64,000 nucleotides of DNA, taken from assembly GCF_036373705.1 (NCBI RefSeq), contig NC_089853.1, positions 4,007,405 to 4,071,404 of the forward strand. The letters run 5' to 3'. Under the pieces are notes generated by a model. That model had not been told where the DNA came from, did no database searches, and was given only the letters and a program-made list of their open reading frames with translations. The DNA comes from Amia ocellicauda (Eukaryota > Chordata > Actinopteri > Amiiformes > Amiidae). Below are positions 10,700-21,623 of the stretch, in pieces (the stretch's first letter is position 1; every line of letters begins with the position of its first letter). The position numbers and the translations under genes are program-made.

Positions 10700-12200
10700 A
10701 ATTTCAATTAGGCAAGAAACCCACCAATGTTTCGCCCAATAAGCCTTCATCAGGGTTTAGTGAATCTGAGATCATGCATCAGATGTCAATTGAATTCAAT
10801 GGGTAATAATGTTATTCAGTTAGCTGACAAGAATGGGTTTATTGAGTTTTAGTTTTTCTATCATTAATTAGCAATCACATTTTTTAACTAAAATTGACAT
10901 TCCTCATTTATCTTAATTATCAATGTGAAGGAGCCCTCCCAGCTGCTCAATGGGGGAGAGACAAAGTTGTGGGAACACAAAGGAGTAGTGCAAAAAAACA
11001 GTTTATTCCAAAGTAGGGCAGTGTTCAAGCAGGGAACCAAAAATCACAGTCAGCAAAAATAAGTCCAAACAAACTATTTGAAACAAAAAATATAAAAAAC
11101 TCAGGACTCTCTGTAACTAAAAGCTAAATGTAATTGAAAATACCATCAACTAAACAGATCCATACTTCAGTCATACTTCTCTCTACTGACGCATCCAGCA
11201 CTGCTCCCTCAGTTCAAACCAACAAAGAAAACTATAAAGAAACCTAAACCCACAACTTAACCTTGTGTTTCCTATAAAATTCCCCAAACAATAAAAAGCA
11301 TTTCAATTCTGCCCCCCCCAATAACCCAGATTCCACTGTTCATCAATATACTCCCCCCCATAGATAAAAACTTGGCCTTGCCCGCCCCTTTACATACCAT
11401 GCCATTGGTGGCCCGCACCCCTTTAATTAAACCTAAATGGTGATGCACACAGACATGCATGTCACTCCCGTAATCCAAACTACACAAGGTTTGTACAGGA
11501 TTTAACAAAGATCTTAATAACACAACTAAACTTAAGAATTGACCGATTGCCTTTATCAAAAGGAGACATCTAAGCTGTCTCAGTGAGAAACAATATCATA
11601 TAGTAAACGGAGAACTGAAAACCAGTTTAATCCTTAGCTTTCTTTTAACATGTTAGTCAAATATATTTACTTTTAAACAATTACAGGAACAGTCTTACAC
11701 TATTCATACTTGTTTGGTTGATTACTGGTGATCATACAGTGAGTGAAGATCAGGATCGCAGTGACAGACAGAAATGACTAATAAGGTGATCTAGATTTTT
11801 ACCTGTTCGGCAGGTGCTTGCCAGTACACCTGAGGGGAACTGTGAGGGACAAGAGGGGGAACCTCACCATTAATTGAAAAGAAGTTCGGACAAGCAAAAC
11901 AATGGGAAAAAGTGCATCACATAATGTGACTTCCAAAAAAATAAAAAATAAATAAAAAGGTAAAACAAATGTTTTTTTTTTTTAAATAAAACAATTCAAT
12001 TTAAACAATTGTTTGTTTATTTATTTAAATTATTTTGTTATTAATAAGCTGTGCTTATAGGGATAGACATTATCACATTGAGTATGGGTTAAATAATAGT
12101 GCTATGTATCTTTGTCTACTCCTTTTTAATGTATGCATATGGCTCAATGCAGTATGTTACTATATTGTTTACAAGAATTTGTTATTCATAGCCATACCAT
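10700..12200. other. Interior of the nested-element block
   Basis: This holds a repeat-like phrase (TTTCGCCCAATAAGCCTTCA, then TCAGGG, near 10730) of a kind common in vertebrate interspersed repeats, and AT-rich filler. No gene is supported; the 95-codon minus ORF at 11272-11559 shows no family likeness. Confidence 0.35.
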
Positions 12201-12214
12201 ATACCATATATATA

Positions 12215-13290
12215 CACTCACCTAAAGGATTATTAGGAACACCATACTAATACTGTGTTTGACCCCCTTTCGCCTTCAGAACTGCCTTAATTCTACGTGG
12301 CATTGATTCAACAAGGTGCTGAAAGCATTCTTTAGAAATGTTGGCCCATATTGATAGGATAGCATCTTGCAGTTGATGGAGATTTGTGGGATGCACATCC
12401 AGGGCACGAAGCTCCCGTTCCACCACATCCCAAAGATGCTCTATTGGGTTGAGATCTGGTGACTGTGGGGGCCAGTTTAGTACAGTGAACTCATTGTCAT
12501 GTTCAAGAAACCAATTTGAAATGATTGGACCTTTGTGACATGGTGCATTATCCTGCTGGAAGTAGCCATCAGAGGATGGGTACATGGTGGTCATTAAGGG
12601 ATGGACATGGTCAGAAACAATGCTCAGGTAGGCCGTGGCATTTAAATGATGCCCAATTGGCACTAAGGGGCCTAAAGTGTGCCAAGAAAACATCCCCCAC
12701 ACCATTACACCACCACCACCAGCCTGCACAGTGGTAACAAGGCATGATGGATCCATGTTCTCATTCTGTTTACGCCAAATTCTGACTCTACCATCTGAAT
12801 GTCTCAACAGAAATCGAGACTCATCAGACCAGGCAACATTTTTCCAGTCTTCAACTGTCCAATTTTGGTGAGCTTGTGCAAATTGTAGGCTCTTTTTCCT
12901 ATTTGTAGTGGAGATGAGTGGTACCCGGTGGGGTCTTCTGCTGTTGTAGCCCATCCGCCTCAAGGTTGTACGTGTTGTGGCTTCACAAATGCTTTGCTGC
13001 ATACCTCGGTTGTAACGAGTGGTTATTTCAGTCAAAGTTGCTCTTCTATCAGCTTGAATCAGTCGGCCCATTCTCCTCTGACCTCTAGCATCAACAAGGC
13101 ATTTTCGCCCACAGGACTGCCGCATACTGGATGTTTTTCCCTTTTCACACCATTCTTTGTAAACCCTAGAAATGGTTGTGCGTGAAAATCCCAGTAACTG
13201 AGCAGATTGTGAAATACTCAGACCGGCCCGTCTGGCACCAACAACGATGCCACGCTCAAAATTGCTTAAATCACCTTTCTTTCCCATTTA
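12215..13290 (-). mobile_element. Tc1-like transposon, right terminus missing
   Basis: The left end, CACTCACCTAAAGGATTATT preceded by TA, is a typical Tc1-like inverted repeat. The transposase frame follows on the minus strand. No matching inverted repeat is found within about 100 bp beyond the transposase start at 13287, where the subterminal repeats of the outer element resume. The copy therefore looks one-ended even though its gene is open. Confidence 0.8.
12247..13287 (-). CDS. Tc1/mariner transposase, 346 aa, full-length open frame
   Basis: This is a DDE-superfamily transposase that would cut and paste its own element at TA sites. N-terminal paired-like helix-turn-helix: FERGIVVGARRAG then GFSRTTISRVYKEW (about residues 10-46). 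Catalytic D in AWSDESRF, second D in YFQQDNAPCHK, third acidic residue in [19 protein letters not shown]. Length is normal for the family, about 340 residues, and there is no internal stop or frameshift. The glycine-rich block QAGGGGVMVWGMFSW is typical. Only one terminal inverted repeat remains, so the copy could perhaps make protein but probably cannot move itself. Function is known for the family; activity here is untested. Confidence 0.92.
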   Translation of the reverse strand: MGKKGDLSNFERGIVVGARRAGLSISQSAQLLGFSRTTISRVYKEWCEKGKTSSMRQSCGRKCLVDARGQRRMGRLIQADRRATLTEITTRYNRGMQQSICEATTRTTLRRMGYNSRRPHRVPLISTTNRKKSLQFAQAHQNWTVEDWKNVAWSDESRFLLRHSDGRVRIWRKQNENMDPSCLVTTVQAGGGGVMVWGMFSWHTLGPLVPIGHHLNATAYLSIVSDHVHPLMTTMYPSSDGYFQQDNAPCHKGPIISNWFLEHDNEFTVLNWPPQSPDLNPIEHLWDVVERELRALDVHPTNLHQLQDAILSIWANISKECFQHLVESMPRRIKAVLKAKGGQTQY

Positions 13291-13304
13291 ACATTTAAGA
13301 ACCC

Positions 13305-13585
13305 TACACAATAACGTCCTGGTAATGTTTACTTGTGACGTTCTTTTATGGTCTTGGGAATGGCACAGGGATGTTCATAGGAATGTCACAAAAGACATCC
13401 TGCGAAACACTTAGGTAACCGTACAAAAAACTGGTTCTGATGTTTTTAATAGTTTTGGGAATGGTATAGGGATGTTAATAGAACATGATAGGAACGTCAC
13501 AAAAGACATCCAGGGAACACTAAAAAAATAACGTCTTAACGTTCGCTTGTGACGTTCTTTTATGGTCTTGGGAATGGTAGCGGGA
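13305..13585. repeat. Degenerate direct repeats next to the Tc1 copy
   Basis: The phrase TTGTGACGTTCTTTTATGGT followed by CTTGGGAATGG occurs near 13335 and again near 13545. A weaker copy (TTTTGGGAATGGTATAGGG) lies near 13450, with GTCACAAAAGACATCC repeated after the first two. Read as subterminal tandem repeats of the enclosing element. Confidence 0.7.
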
Positions 13586-14329
13586 AGTTTATGTTAGCTG
13601 AGGTGTATCTTGGTAAAAATATGGTAAAATATACACACACACATACACAGAACATATGGGCCAAACACAGCAGTTGTCCCATACGACACTCCCCCGTCCC
13701 CTACAAACGACCTTGCATCCATGACACGCCCACGACACTCCACAGCTTTCCACATCTCTAGTAATCAGTCCATTTAGAAGTGCAAATGTATTGCTTAATT
13801 TCCATGTTAATATGTTGAACTAATAGACTATCACACACAAACAAGCCACACGCACACTGATATATGCATGCCAGTTCCAGACGTGTAGGATCAGGTTCAC
13901 TGAATTTCTAGTTAAATAAAAAATCCTCCATCCATCTTTATTCACAAAATATGAAACAAAGCACCAGCTGGTACACATTGCGTTTCATACTTAATTTAAA
14001 ACAAAACGTTCCGATGTAAATGGATTTAACTTCTCGGACATCTTGTGAATCCCGAGAACTGGTCTAAATCTACTCGTGCATAAGTAGGCCTACATGTTTT
14101 GTGATGGACATTTTTATTTTCTGGTGTCCTCAAAATCGCAAGCCTCAGATTTTGCAAAGGCTGGTTCTATTCAGGTTCAGGCTACTATACATCCTCTCTG
14201 ACTGTGACAGTTCCTCTTTGTATCTGTAAAGTATCAGGAGTGTCTGGAGTTCGAAGCCTTTATTCTTCTTTTTAATGTTCTCATCCATGAGTCGCAGTTA
14301 AATACCTAAGCATGATAAAATAGACTGGA

Positions 14330-14410
14330 TAGGATCCTTGGATCCCTTATTTATAAATGACACCAAACGAGCACGATGGGTTGAATGGCCTCCTTTTGTT
14401 TGTAAAATCT
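14330..14410 (+). mobile_element. CR1-like LINE 3' end fragment
   Basis: The phrase GACACCAAACGAGCACGATG with GAATGGCCTCCT also occurs near 14790-14835, directly after text matching the CR1-like element at 26.8 kb. It is the 3' tail of that family. Confidence 0.55.
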
Positions 14411-14559
14411 TTCTTGGGCAATAAAATGTTATTTTAGGTTTGTTTTTGCCAAAAATATAATAAGAAACAAGTTGTTTTTTCCCCTCATATTCATCTGGAA
14501 AACAAATGTTCCAAAGGCCTGAATAAAATTTCTTGGTATCAATTCTTCAAAACCACAGT

Positions 14560-14850
14560 GTTTAAGAAGGACTAGTTAGAGCTCATCTGTGGACAGTTCT
14601 GTGCTCTACACTTCAAGAAAGATATCGCTGCTCTAGAGGCGGTTCAGAGGAGAGCAACCAGACTTATTCTTCTTCACTTCTTCACACAGAGAGGCGTCAC
14701 AATCTGAACAAACTCCCCAGCGATGTGGCTGAAGAGACAATTTGGGAACATTCAAAAACAGACTGGATAGGATCCTTGATCACTTAGTTATTAATGGACA
14801 CCAAACGAGCATGATGGGGCGAATGGCCTCCTCTCGATTGGACACTTTCT
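14560..14850 (+). mobile_element. CR1-like LINE 3' fragment, internally deleted
   Basis: The segment from TAGTTAGAGCTCATCTG through GAAAGATATCGCTGCTCTAG and GAGAGCAACCAGACTTATTC is nearly identical to 27285-27385 in the larger copy. It then jumps to a 3' region ending in GAATGGCCTCC. The sequence between is missing, so this is a 5'-truncated, internally deleted copy. Confidence 0.75.
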
Positions 14851-15346
14851 TAAATTCTTTCTGTGTTGCCCTCCAATTAGATTAGGTAATTCAGCAAGAA
14901 CAAATAATGTCCTGTCCGCAGGGCACAATGCAGAAAACAGATTGTGATGATGTACCTATTCATTTAAACTCAAATTAAGTGAAAGGTACATACTGTGTGT
15001 TATTTGATCTCAATAATGATCATCAAATAAGCATCCTAAGGCAATTACAGAGAAATTTTATTCCAGCATTAATGCAGAAAATAACTTTCTGGGCTAGAAA
15101 TAACTCACAAATGCCTAAAAACAGAATTAAATTATCTTAATGTATATTGAACAAATTAATTGGGTGGAATTTTCCCTCTGAAGAAAGTGGAGCTCACTAT
15201 AATTTGTAGCATAAAGTTGTTGAAATAACAAAAAGCTAAAATCTTAAAGTTTACAGCATTACATGTTTGAGTCAGAACACATCATCAATCCTATGTTTGT
15301 CTATTCAATCTAAGAAAGCCTAATTCCCATGACAGATACTAGACAG

Positions 15347-15645
15347 CAGGGGTGTCCAACCCTGGTCCCGGAGAGCCTCAATCTTATAATTCACCATAAA
15401 TCACCAATTTCTAAATACTGGGAACGCATGCAAGTTGCTAAAACAACTTAGAGCCTCAGCCCAGGGAATTGTTGCCTCGAGAGGCTGAAGGTATTCAAAT
15501 GATTGCTCCAGTGCTTGAGTTTACCAGACCACCTGCTTCATCGTTCAGAATGGAATATTTCCAGGTGTTTAGAAAATGGTGATAGAAAAGTGACCTCTGA
15601 AACCTGCCGGATCGGGTCTCTCAGGACCAGGGGTGGAGACCTCTG
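15347..15645. mobile_element. hAT-like MITE, old copy
   Basis: The left end is CAGGGGTGTCCAACCCTGGT and the inverted right end is CAGAGGTCTCCACCCCTGGT, an imperfect terminal inverted repeat of about 30 bp. The flanking 8-mers (CTAGACAG and CGGTACTG) agree at only four positions, so the duplication has decayed or the ends are slightly misplaced. No coding capacity. Confidence 0.6.
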
Positions 15646-15654
15646 CGGTACTGA

Positions 15655-16640
15655 AACATTGTGTTGAATGTCAGGGTCATGCAAATCACAGCCAGTCAAG
15701 TCAGTCCTACATCAGAGATCGCTGCTGCAGCACAGTCTTTATGCACTTCGTCTCCATGCTCTTATTTCTTTACTTATTTATAAAGAATTTTGCAATAGAC
15801 AATTACTAAATAGATCCCCACACACACACATTGTACAAATCAGCAAATTACTACATTTATTTCACTGCTTCAGTCCTTTCACCAGCACAAGAAAGAGTGA
15901 GACATCTGAATATGCAGTCAGTCCATTCACCTCTTCACACAGAGAGGCCTACAAACTAGGATGTCTCAAACAGGTCACTGTTAGATTGTCTTAGATTATC
16001 ATTCATTTCGACCATCTTTGCAAGAGGCATTTGAAAAACACTCACTTGACTGTGATATCTGATTGGCAGAGGTTTCTAAACCAGGAGTCAGAGTTAGGAG
16101 GATTTTCCTGTGATTTAATATCTTATTTGCTGTATATCTTAGTGCATCTGCTTCTGACAAGGCATCCTTACACAGATTGTAAGGCAGTGAGGCGGGGAAG
16201 GAAATTGGTGTCGCACAGTGCTGTGAGGTGCATTATGGGAGTATTTTCACCGACTCCTGTGAAGCACTAATGGGATTTGACTTCCTCTTTTGTGAAAAAT
16301 GAGAGGCCTGGCTGATTATTGGGACTTAATAGAAATAATGGTTGAAAATTGGGGGTACACGTGATGTATAAGACTTTCTTTACCACACACACAATTTCAA
16401 TACAGTACAAAATAACAGCCTACATACTCCTTGCAATAATAATAATCTCATACAGCCAACCGTTACGTAGAGGAATTGCATGTTTAGTAAAGCCGTGTCC
16501 ATCTGCAGCATCCCCCCCCAACCGCTGTGGTCCAGCCTGTTTCTGAGCCTTTAATTTCTCAGACAGACAGAGTTCTCCCACTTCAGCCACTGTTCTGTTT
16601 CTCATTGATAAGCGTCACACGAGCCGAGGAAATACAATAC
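15655..16640. other. Intergenic, short repeat scraps
   Basis: A short piece near 15925-15960 (CTCTTCACACAGAGAGGC) repeats a phrase from the CR1-like 3' region at about 14690. The 108- and 79-codon plus-strand ORFs show no family likeness or splice context. Nothing else supported. Confidence 0.4.
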
Positions 16641-16682
16641 ATGGATATTACAGCAAAAAGGACAGTGTGTGTCTCATTGTGT

Positions 16683-18288
16683 TAATTTTTGGCTCCATCT
16701 AGTGGGCTCTCAGGTATTGTAGCGGCATACATGGGAACTCCCATTAGAACAGTCAATGTCAGGTCATCTGTTACATCAGCAGGCAACTGGATTTCCACCT
16801 GTAAAGAAATCACACACACTGCAGAGTGAGATCATAATAAACCCCCATCTACTGATACAATCCAGGAAATTCAGGAAATGCAATCTGCTCTTAGAATACA
16901 TATTTCAGTAATACGAGTACAAACAGGATTTGATTGTGAGGGACAACTACATGACATATCTATATATGCGTCTTTATATCTTGAGCAAGTTAGAACCTTT
17001 TTGATGTTTATTTGTGTAATACAAAATGTTTAAGTTGAAGATGGAAATAAGATCACACACACACACAGTCTAGTCTCACACCCAGCTGTATCATTTCAGG
17101 GACAGACTCCTGGGCTGCTGCACCTGGACTAATTCACCAGCAATGCTCTCACTGGACAGCTGTTGGTTCCACCTCTGTTCTTGGCTGGTCTCCACTGAGG
17201 ACGCTGCCTGATCCACAGGAGCCGGTGTGTCCGGTACATAAACAGTAGAGCTCAATTGATTCACTGCAGGGCCCTGGCATAATGTCACGAAATACTCCCA
17301 AACAATCCTATGAGACAAAAACAATTCCCATAAACTGATTTTGGGAATATACAGCAAAAATATTGTACCTATGTTTTATGACTACCATTTATTTTACTGT
17401 AGTTTTCATTCTTAGTTCATCCAGGATAAACCCCCTTGATATTAAAGTAGGTTCATGATTCAGCACTTACTAGAATATCTGTGGTACTGCTTCTGGATTC
17501 CAAAGTTTTCTCTCAATATTGTTTCCCCACGATGTTTACTTTCCTAAAGGGAAAGACAGAGACCAGATCTTACTTGCATGACATCTGTACATCGAATAAG
17601 TAAAATACAACTTTTAGTGATTCAGGAGATACTCTGTATATGGTCAATCCCATATGCGTCTTGCAGGATACACTGCTGTTCTTCTGCCCCACTCTCTCCA
17701 TCAGATACATTCCCAGTTTAAATGGGGATCAAGTAAATGTAGGGCAATTTAATTAAAGCCACCATCTTTCAGTTTACCAAGTATCTGGAGGGCATGTTCA
17801 CTTTTCTGCTTTTAGAAATAACACTGTTTTGAGACAAAAAAAAAAAGCAGTTACAACGTTTTGCACTGATAAAGCTGTATAGATACACATCTCACCACAT
17901 TAGGTTTTGCAGTTTGAGGCTTTTGCCACATGATATTCAGGTAATTTTCCTTTTCTTTACCTTTTCTGTTTCCCAACAAAGTATTTATTTGGCCAAAATA
18001 AAGTACAAAATAAATTTCATTTCTAAAACTCTGAAAATATAAAATAATAGCAGCACGCCAACAAAGAAAACTTTCTTCACATAAGATCTGTGCATGCGTT
18101 TCAGAAATTCTGTCTATAAGATATTAAAGCACATACCGTTGCACAGAATTGACAAAATATATTACATGTTAATCTAAGAAGCTTTGACAGAGTGGACACA
18201 TGGTCTTAAAGGCTTCTGTGATTCTCAACTCACTCTCACTACATGCTTTGACGTTTCTTGGTTGAAGGGTACCAGGTCGAATTTCCAT
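16683..18288 (-). CDS. Unrecognised multi-exon gene, five candidate exons
   Basis: I do not recognise this protein. Candidate exons in transcript order on the minus strand: A 18288-18137, B 18030-17896, C 17543-17471, D about 17308-17130, E about 16800-16683. A starts at ATG 18288 and contains CPLC and then, after an apparent one-base slip, CQFC, suggesting a small zinc ribbon; donor gtatgt. B is open over 45 codons in phase 0 (starts SFRNEIYFVLYFGQ), acceptor ttttcag, donor gtgaga. C joins B in phase 0 (RGETILRENFGIQ). D reads IVWEYFVTLCQGPAVNQ, donor CAG/gtgcag. E joins D in phase 0 (VEIQLPADVTDDLTL) and ends at TAA. Frame conflicts remain in A (one base missing before a TAA) and between C and D unless a weak donor (gtacca) is used. 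It may be a real gene, a decaying one, or affected by assembly indels. It lies just downstream of SLC35C1 on the same strand. Confidence 0.5.
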
Positions 18289-18887
18289 AGTTTTCCATAT
18301 CACACTACACGTGATATTGACATTCAAGGCCGCAGTGCTAAAACACAGTCTTGTCTTAGTTTATTTAAAGGGACAACATTTTAATAATAAAAATGTGGAT
18401 AAACAACATCTTTTCAGATCTTTGATTTATTATATTTGTTTGGGGGGGAAGACAGGTACAGGAACACATCTCCTACTCAAAAATATGTAGAGAAACCATT
18501 ATTATACCCCTAAAACCAAAGTACTAGTCCACCCCCCATGTCATCAATCCCCTAAAACCGTCACATTTGTCAAAGTAGAAAAGTGCTGGAAATTCACCAA
18601 AAATTGCAATTAGGAGGAAAAAAATAGAAAAGAGTCTTACAGACTACCTCAAATATACTACACACATGGTATATATAACTACATACATTTCAAGTAAATT
18701 TTAATACAATAAAAAAGTATAAATTCAATCTTAACAGAATTTATTTTCTGTTTGTTCTTACTGTTCTAAAATCTCCATCCCAAGAGCGATGGTATCACCC
18801 GCTTACTTTTTTCATTTTGTTTTGCAGTCCACCCAGAAAACTAGATCTCCATGGTTTTATGACATTCCAAGAGTCTGGGATTGCGCT

Positions 18888-20708
18888 CTAAACACCGGAG
18901 TCATTTTTAGCACTAGTACCTTTGGCTTGTGGTTGCTCTTGAGTCTTCTTCATCTCCAGTCCTTTGACCCAGGTGTAGGCGAAAGACCCCCCTAGAACCA
19001 TCAAGTTACTAGTCCACCACAAAACGCTCTTAATATGATCATAGTAGACAACAGCCAGGACCGTCTGAGCACAGGCCTTGGCTGTACCTGAGACATTATG
19101 GGTCAGTGGACTTGTGACCTTAATCTGAAGGCCAGTAACGTAGCCAATGGCGAACCCAAAAACCCCGCCCAACGTCATCATTCCCCAGAAATGAAAATGG
19201 TCGAGTTTGTCGAATTGGAAGAGTTTTGAAAATTCCCCGAAGATGGCAATCAGAGGAATGAACAGGATGCAGGCGTTGATGTTGTTGTAGTAAGTGAGTT
19301 TCCAAATGCTGCCATCCACAACTGGCATCACTTTCTTGGTGAAGATCGCATTGAGCGAGACACACATGCTGGCTAGGACTCCGTACATGACGCCAACCCA
19401 TGACAGCGACCCTTCAGCCCCTTCTTGGTCCACACCCAACCAGAAGCCTCCTGCACAGCGACAATGGGAATAAAAAAAACATTAGTTTCCCCCATGTCGT
19501 TGTCAGAAACAGATATTTTATCAAATGTTCTTCAGATTAATTGAAACACAGTTGAAACCAAATGTCTGTGGCTGTACATAACAATAAAAGGAGGTTTAAA
19601 ATTAATTAAATAAAGTCTGGCCATCAATTTTGTTCCACAGCAAATAAAAATAAAAATTGACAACACAGGTCAGTGATCTATTGCAGGAGTCCCCAGCCCC
19701 CAGCTCAACCCAATTACTTAATCTAACTCTTAATTTAACTAATAATTGGCTTACATTTGACTTTTTTTAATTGTTTAACTGATACTAAGATGGTTCCTTA
19801 ATAAGATAAGTTCCTTATACATTGTTACACTTAAAACCCCTGCTGTTTAGAATAATAGAAAAGGGAATTATTAGTTAAATTAAGTAATTGAGATTTCGGT
19901 TGGAACAAAAGCCAGCAGGGAAGGGTGGGAACCCCTGATCTGTAGTACTTCACTTGCAATCCCACATACTATAAAGCAAGTCAAGGAAAAACAAAAACAT
20001 AGCATTTTGATATTATTCTCAACTAAAAACATAAAAAACATTGCAAGCAATCAGATCAATCTCTCCTAATAATAGCACATATACTTATTGTACATATAGA
20101 ATACAATACTTGGGCAACCTATGATAAAAACGCAGGACCTTGCAATATTACTCCATGCAAACTAATCCAAAGTCCAGCATGCACCCACCGATGAGAACCG
20201 CACAGCACAGCAGGGCTCGGAAAGACGTGGTCTGCTTGATGATCACATAGGACATCACCACGTTGAAGACTGTGGTCAGAGACCTCCCCACGTTGTAGAA
20301 GGCCACCCCCACATGCTTCAGGCACAGGTTGTTGAACGTGATCATGCCGATGAACACCAGCGACAGAGGCAGGACCCCCCTGGAGATCTTGGGGTCGAAC
20401 CTGACGGAGGGGAAGTCCACGACCCCCGGGCACCAGCGGGCCAGCACGCCCATGAGCCCGCACAGCAGCACGGACACCAGGCACTGGAAGAAGGTCACGA
20501 ACAGCGGCGCGTCCAGGTTGAGGTCCGGGCTGTCCAGCAGGTACTTATTGAGGAACACCATGGTGATGGAGATGAACCAGTACAGGGTCACGACCAGGGC
20601 GATCTTCGCGGACTTCATGAAGAACGAGTCCGTCCGGGAGTCCAGGGCATCGGAACCCATCAGGGCCATCTTGAGGATCTTGGAGCGCTTGATCTGGGTC
20701 CGGTTCAT
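18888..20708 (-). CDS. slc35c1: GDP-fucose transporter 1, two exons, intact
   Basis: SLC35C1 exchanges GDP-fucose for GMP across the Golgi membrane and so supplies all Golgi fucosyltransferases. Exon 1 is 20708-20189, ending ATCG before gtgggt; exon 2 is 19450-18888, starting GAGGCTTC after gtgcag. The join restores [15 protein letters not shown] of the human protein. The product is 360 residues against 364 in human. The drug/metabolite-transporter fold is visible as about ten hydrophobic segments. Conserved stretches include [40 protein letters not shown] and [18 protein letters not shown]. The Arg of YNVGRS (residue 142 here) corresponds to human Arg147, mutated in leukocyte adhesion deficiency II. 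The C-terminus is lysine-rich and ends NDSGV. The start fits the family N-terminus (MNR, KRS). Downstream, 18289-18887 should be 3' UTR. Very high confidence. Confidence 0.96.
19684..19937. mobile_element. hAT-like MITE in the SLC35C1 intron
   Basis: Ends are CAGGAGTCCCCAGCCC on the left and, inverted, CAGGGGTTCCCACCC on the right. Inside, both arms also share TTAATTTAACTAATAATT-like sequence, giving a longer imperfect inverted repeat. The flanks ATCTATTG (19676-19683) and ATCTGTAG (19938-19945) agree at six of eight positions, as expected for an aged hAT duplication. It interrupts the single intron without touching splice sites. Confidence 0.75.
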
Positions 20709-21623
20709 GCCTGCCGGGGATCAGGGGAGACAGAAGGACAGGAGATCACGGCGAGAAGGTCGGACTGGGCTCGGATGGCCCATGTATACAAGCGAGTCCG
20801 TGCACTTCCTGGATCCGCCCCCTCACAGCCGGGCCTCTTAAAGCGACAGGACTCCTTTATTTACAAAACCACGTCAAGCGATGTGCAGATCAATAACCCA
20901 CCGGGGCCTGGGATGCGCTCACACCGACGCCAGGCAGCACGTCAAATAACTGGAGTCAGCTTTCTGTCTGACATGCAAGCCAATCAAGGTAATGCTTAAC
21001 ATTTCAAGTTGCATTAACTGAGTCGAAATTCTGGTTTGGTCAGAGGCAGGTAAATGGAGAATCAATGTAGCAGCCTTTTTTGGATTTGACATGCATGCAT
21101 ACATACATACATACATACACACGGCACGAGTATAGTCAGTATGTCATATAATAATTCATACATGGGAATATAACTTCATTCAATTATAATGTATGCTTTA
21201 TTTTTTTTTTTTTTGTCAGCGCAAATAGTATTTAAGTATAGTCTGTCCCATTTCTATTAAATAGCTAGAGATTAGTACAACTTGAAAGCAGTTGTTATTA
21301 TTATTCTTAGTGTAATTATTATTATTACTTACACGGTGCATGCTCTATGGTGAAATCCCAGGATCTGCCTCATTCCTCACACAGGGAAGTGCTATATAGT
21401 GCTCGTAGTAGGAAATACCTTTGTGCCCTGCCCTCGTCTCCAAGAGACAGTCTAGCCAATGGGAAGTCCCACAAGTGCTTACTTTAAAGTTTCACATTGC
21501 AGACATGTTCTTAAAATGCACAGAATGCTGGAAAAGTGATTTTGACTCTATATGGGGGAAATAGACCTTGGTTACATTGGGCATTTAACCCATTAACCGC
21601 TTTACAATTAATGCTGGGCTAGG
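20709..21623. promoter_or_regulatory. Divergent intergenic region between SLC35C1 and the F-box/WD40 gene
   Basis: The two starts point away from each other and are about 915 bp apart. CpG-richer sequence lies close to the SLC35C1 side (about 20740-20950), and CCAAT occurs at about 21455. An ATAC microsatellite (21089-21120) and a T-run near 21200 lie in the middle. A shared or back-to-back promoter is an inference from layout; no TATA box is clear. Confidence 0.4.

Larger units (their letters stand above)
10199..13600. mobile_element. Probable 3.4-kb inverted-repeat element, nested with a Tc1 copy
   Basis: The left edge starts CAGCTAACA and the right edge ends TGTTAGCTG, exact inverted copies. 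AGGT occurs at 10194-10197 and 13601-13604, a possible short target duplication offset by one base on the left. Both subterminal regions (about 10200-10600 and 13290-13600) carry related phrases rich in ACGTT and GGGAA. I see no transposase of its own, only the nested Tc1-like gene. The family is not identified, and the pairing of the two ends is an inference. Confidence 0.45.

Noticed and set aside
20313..20999. 228-codon plus-strand ORF
   Set aside because: It is the antisense shadow of SLC35C1 exon 1, which is GC-rich and stop-poor; splice phase and homology support only the minus strand.
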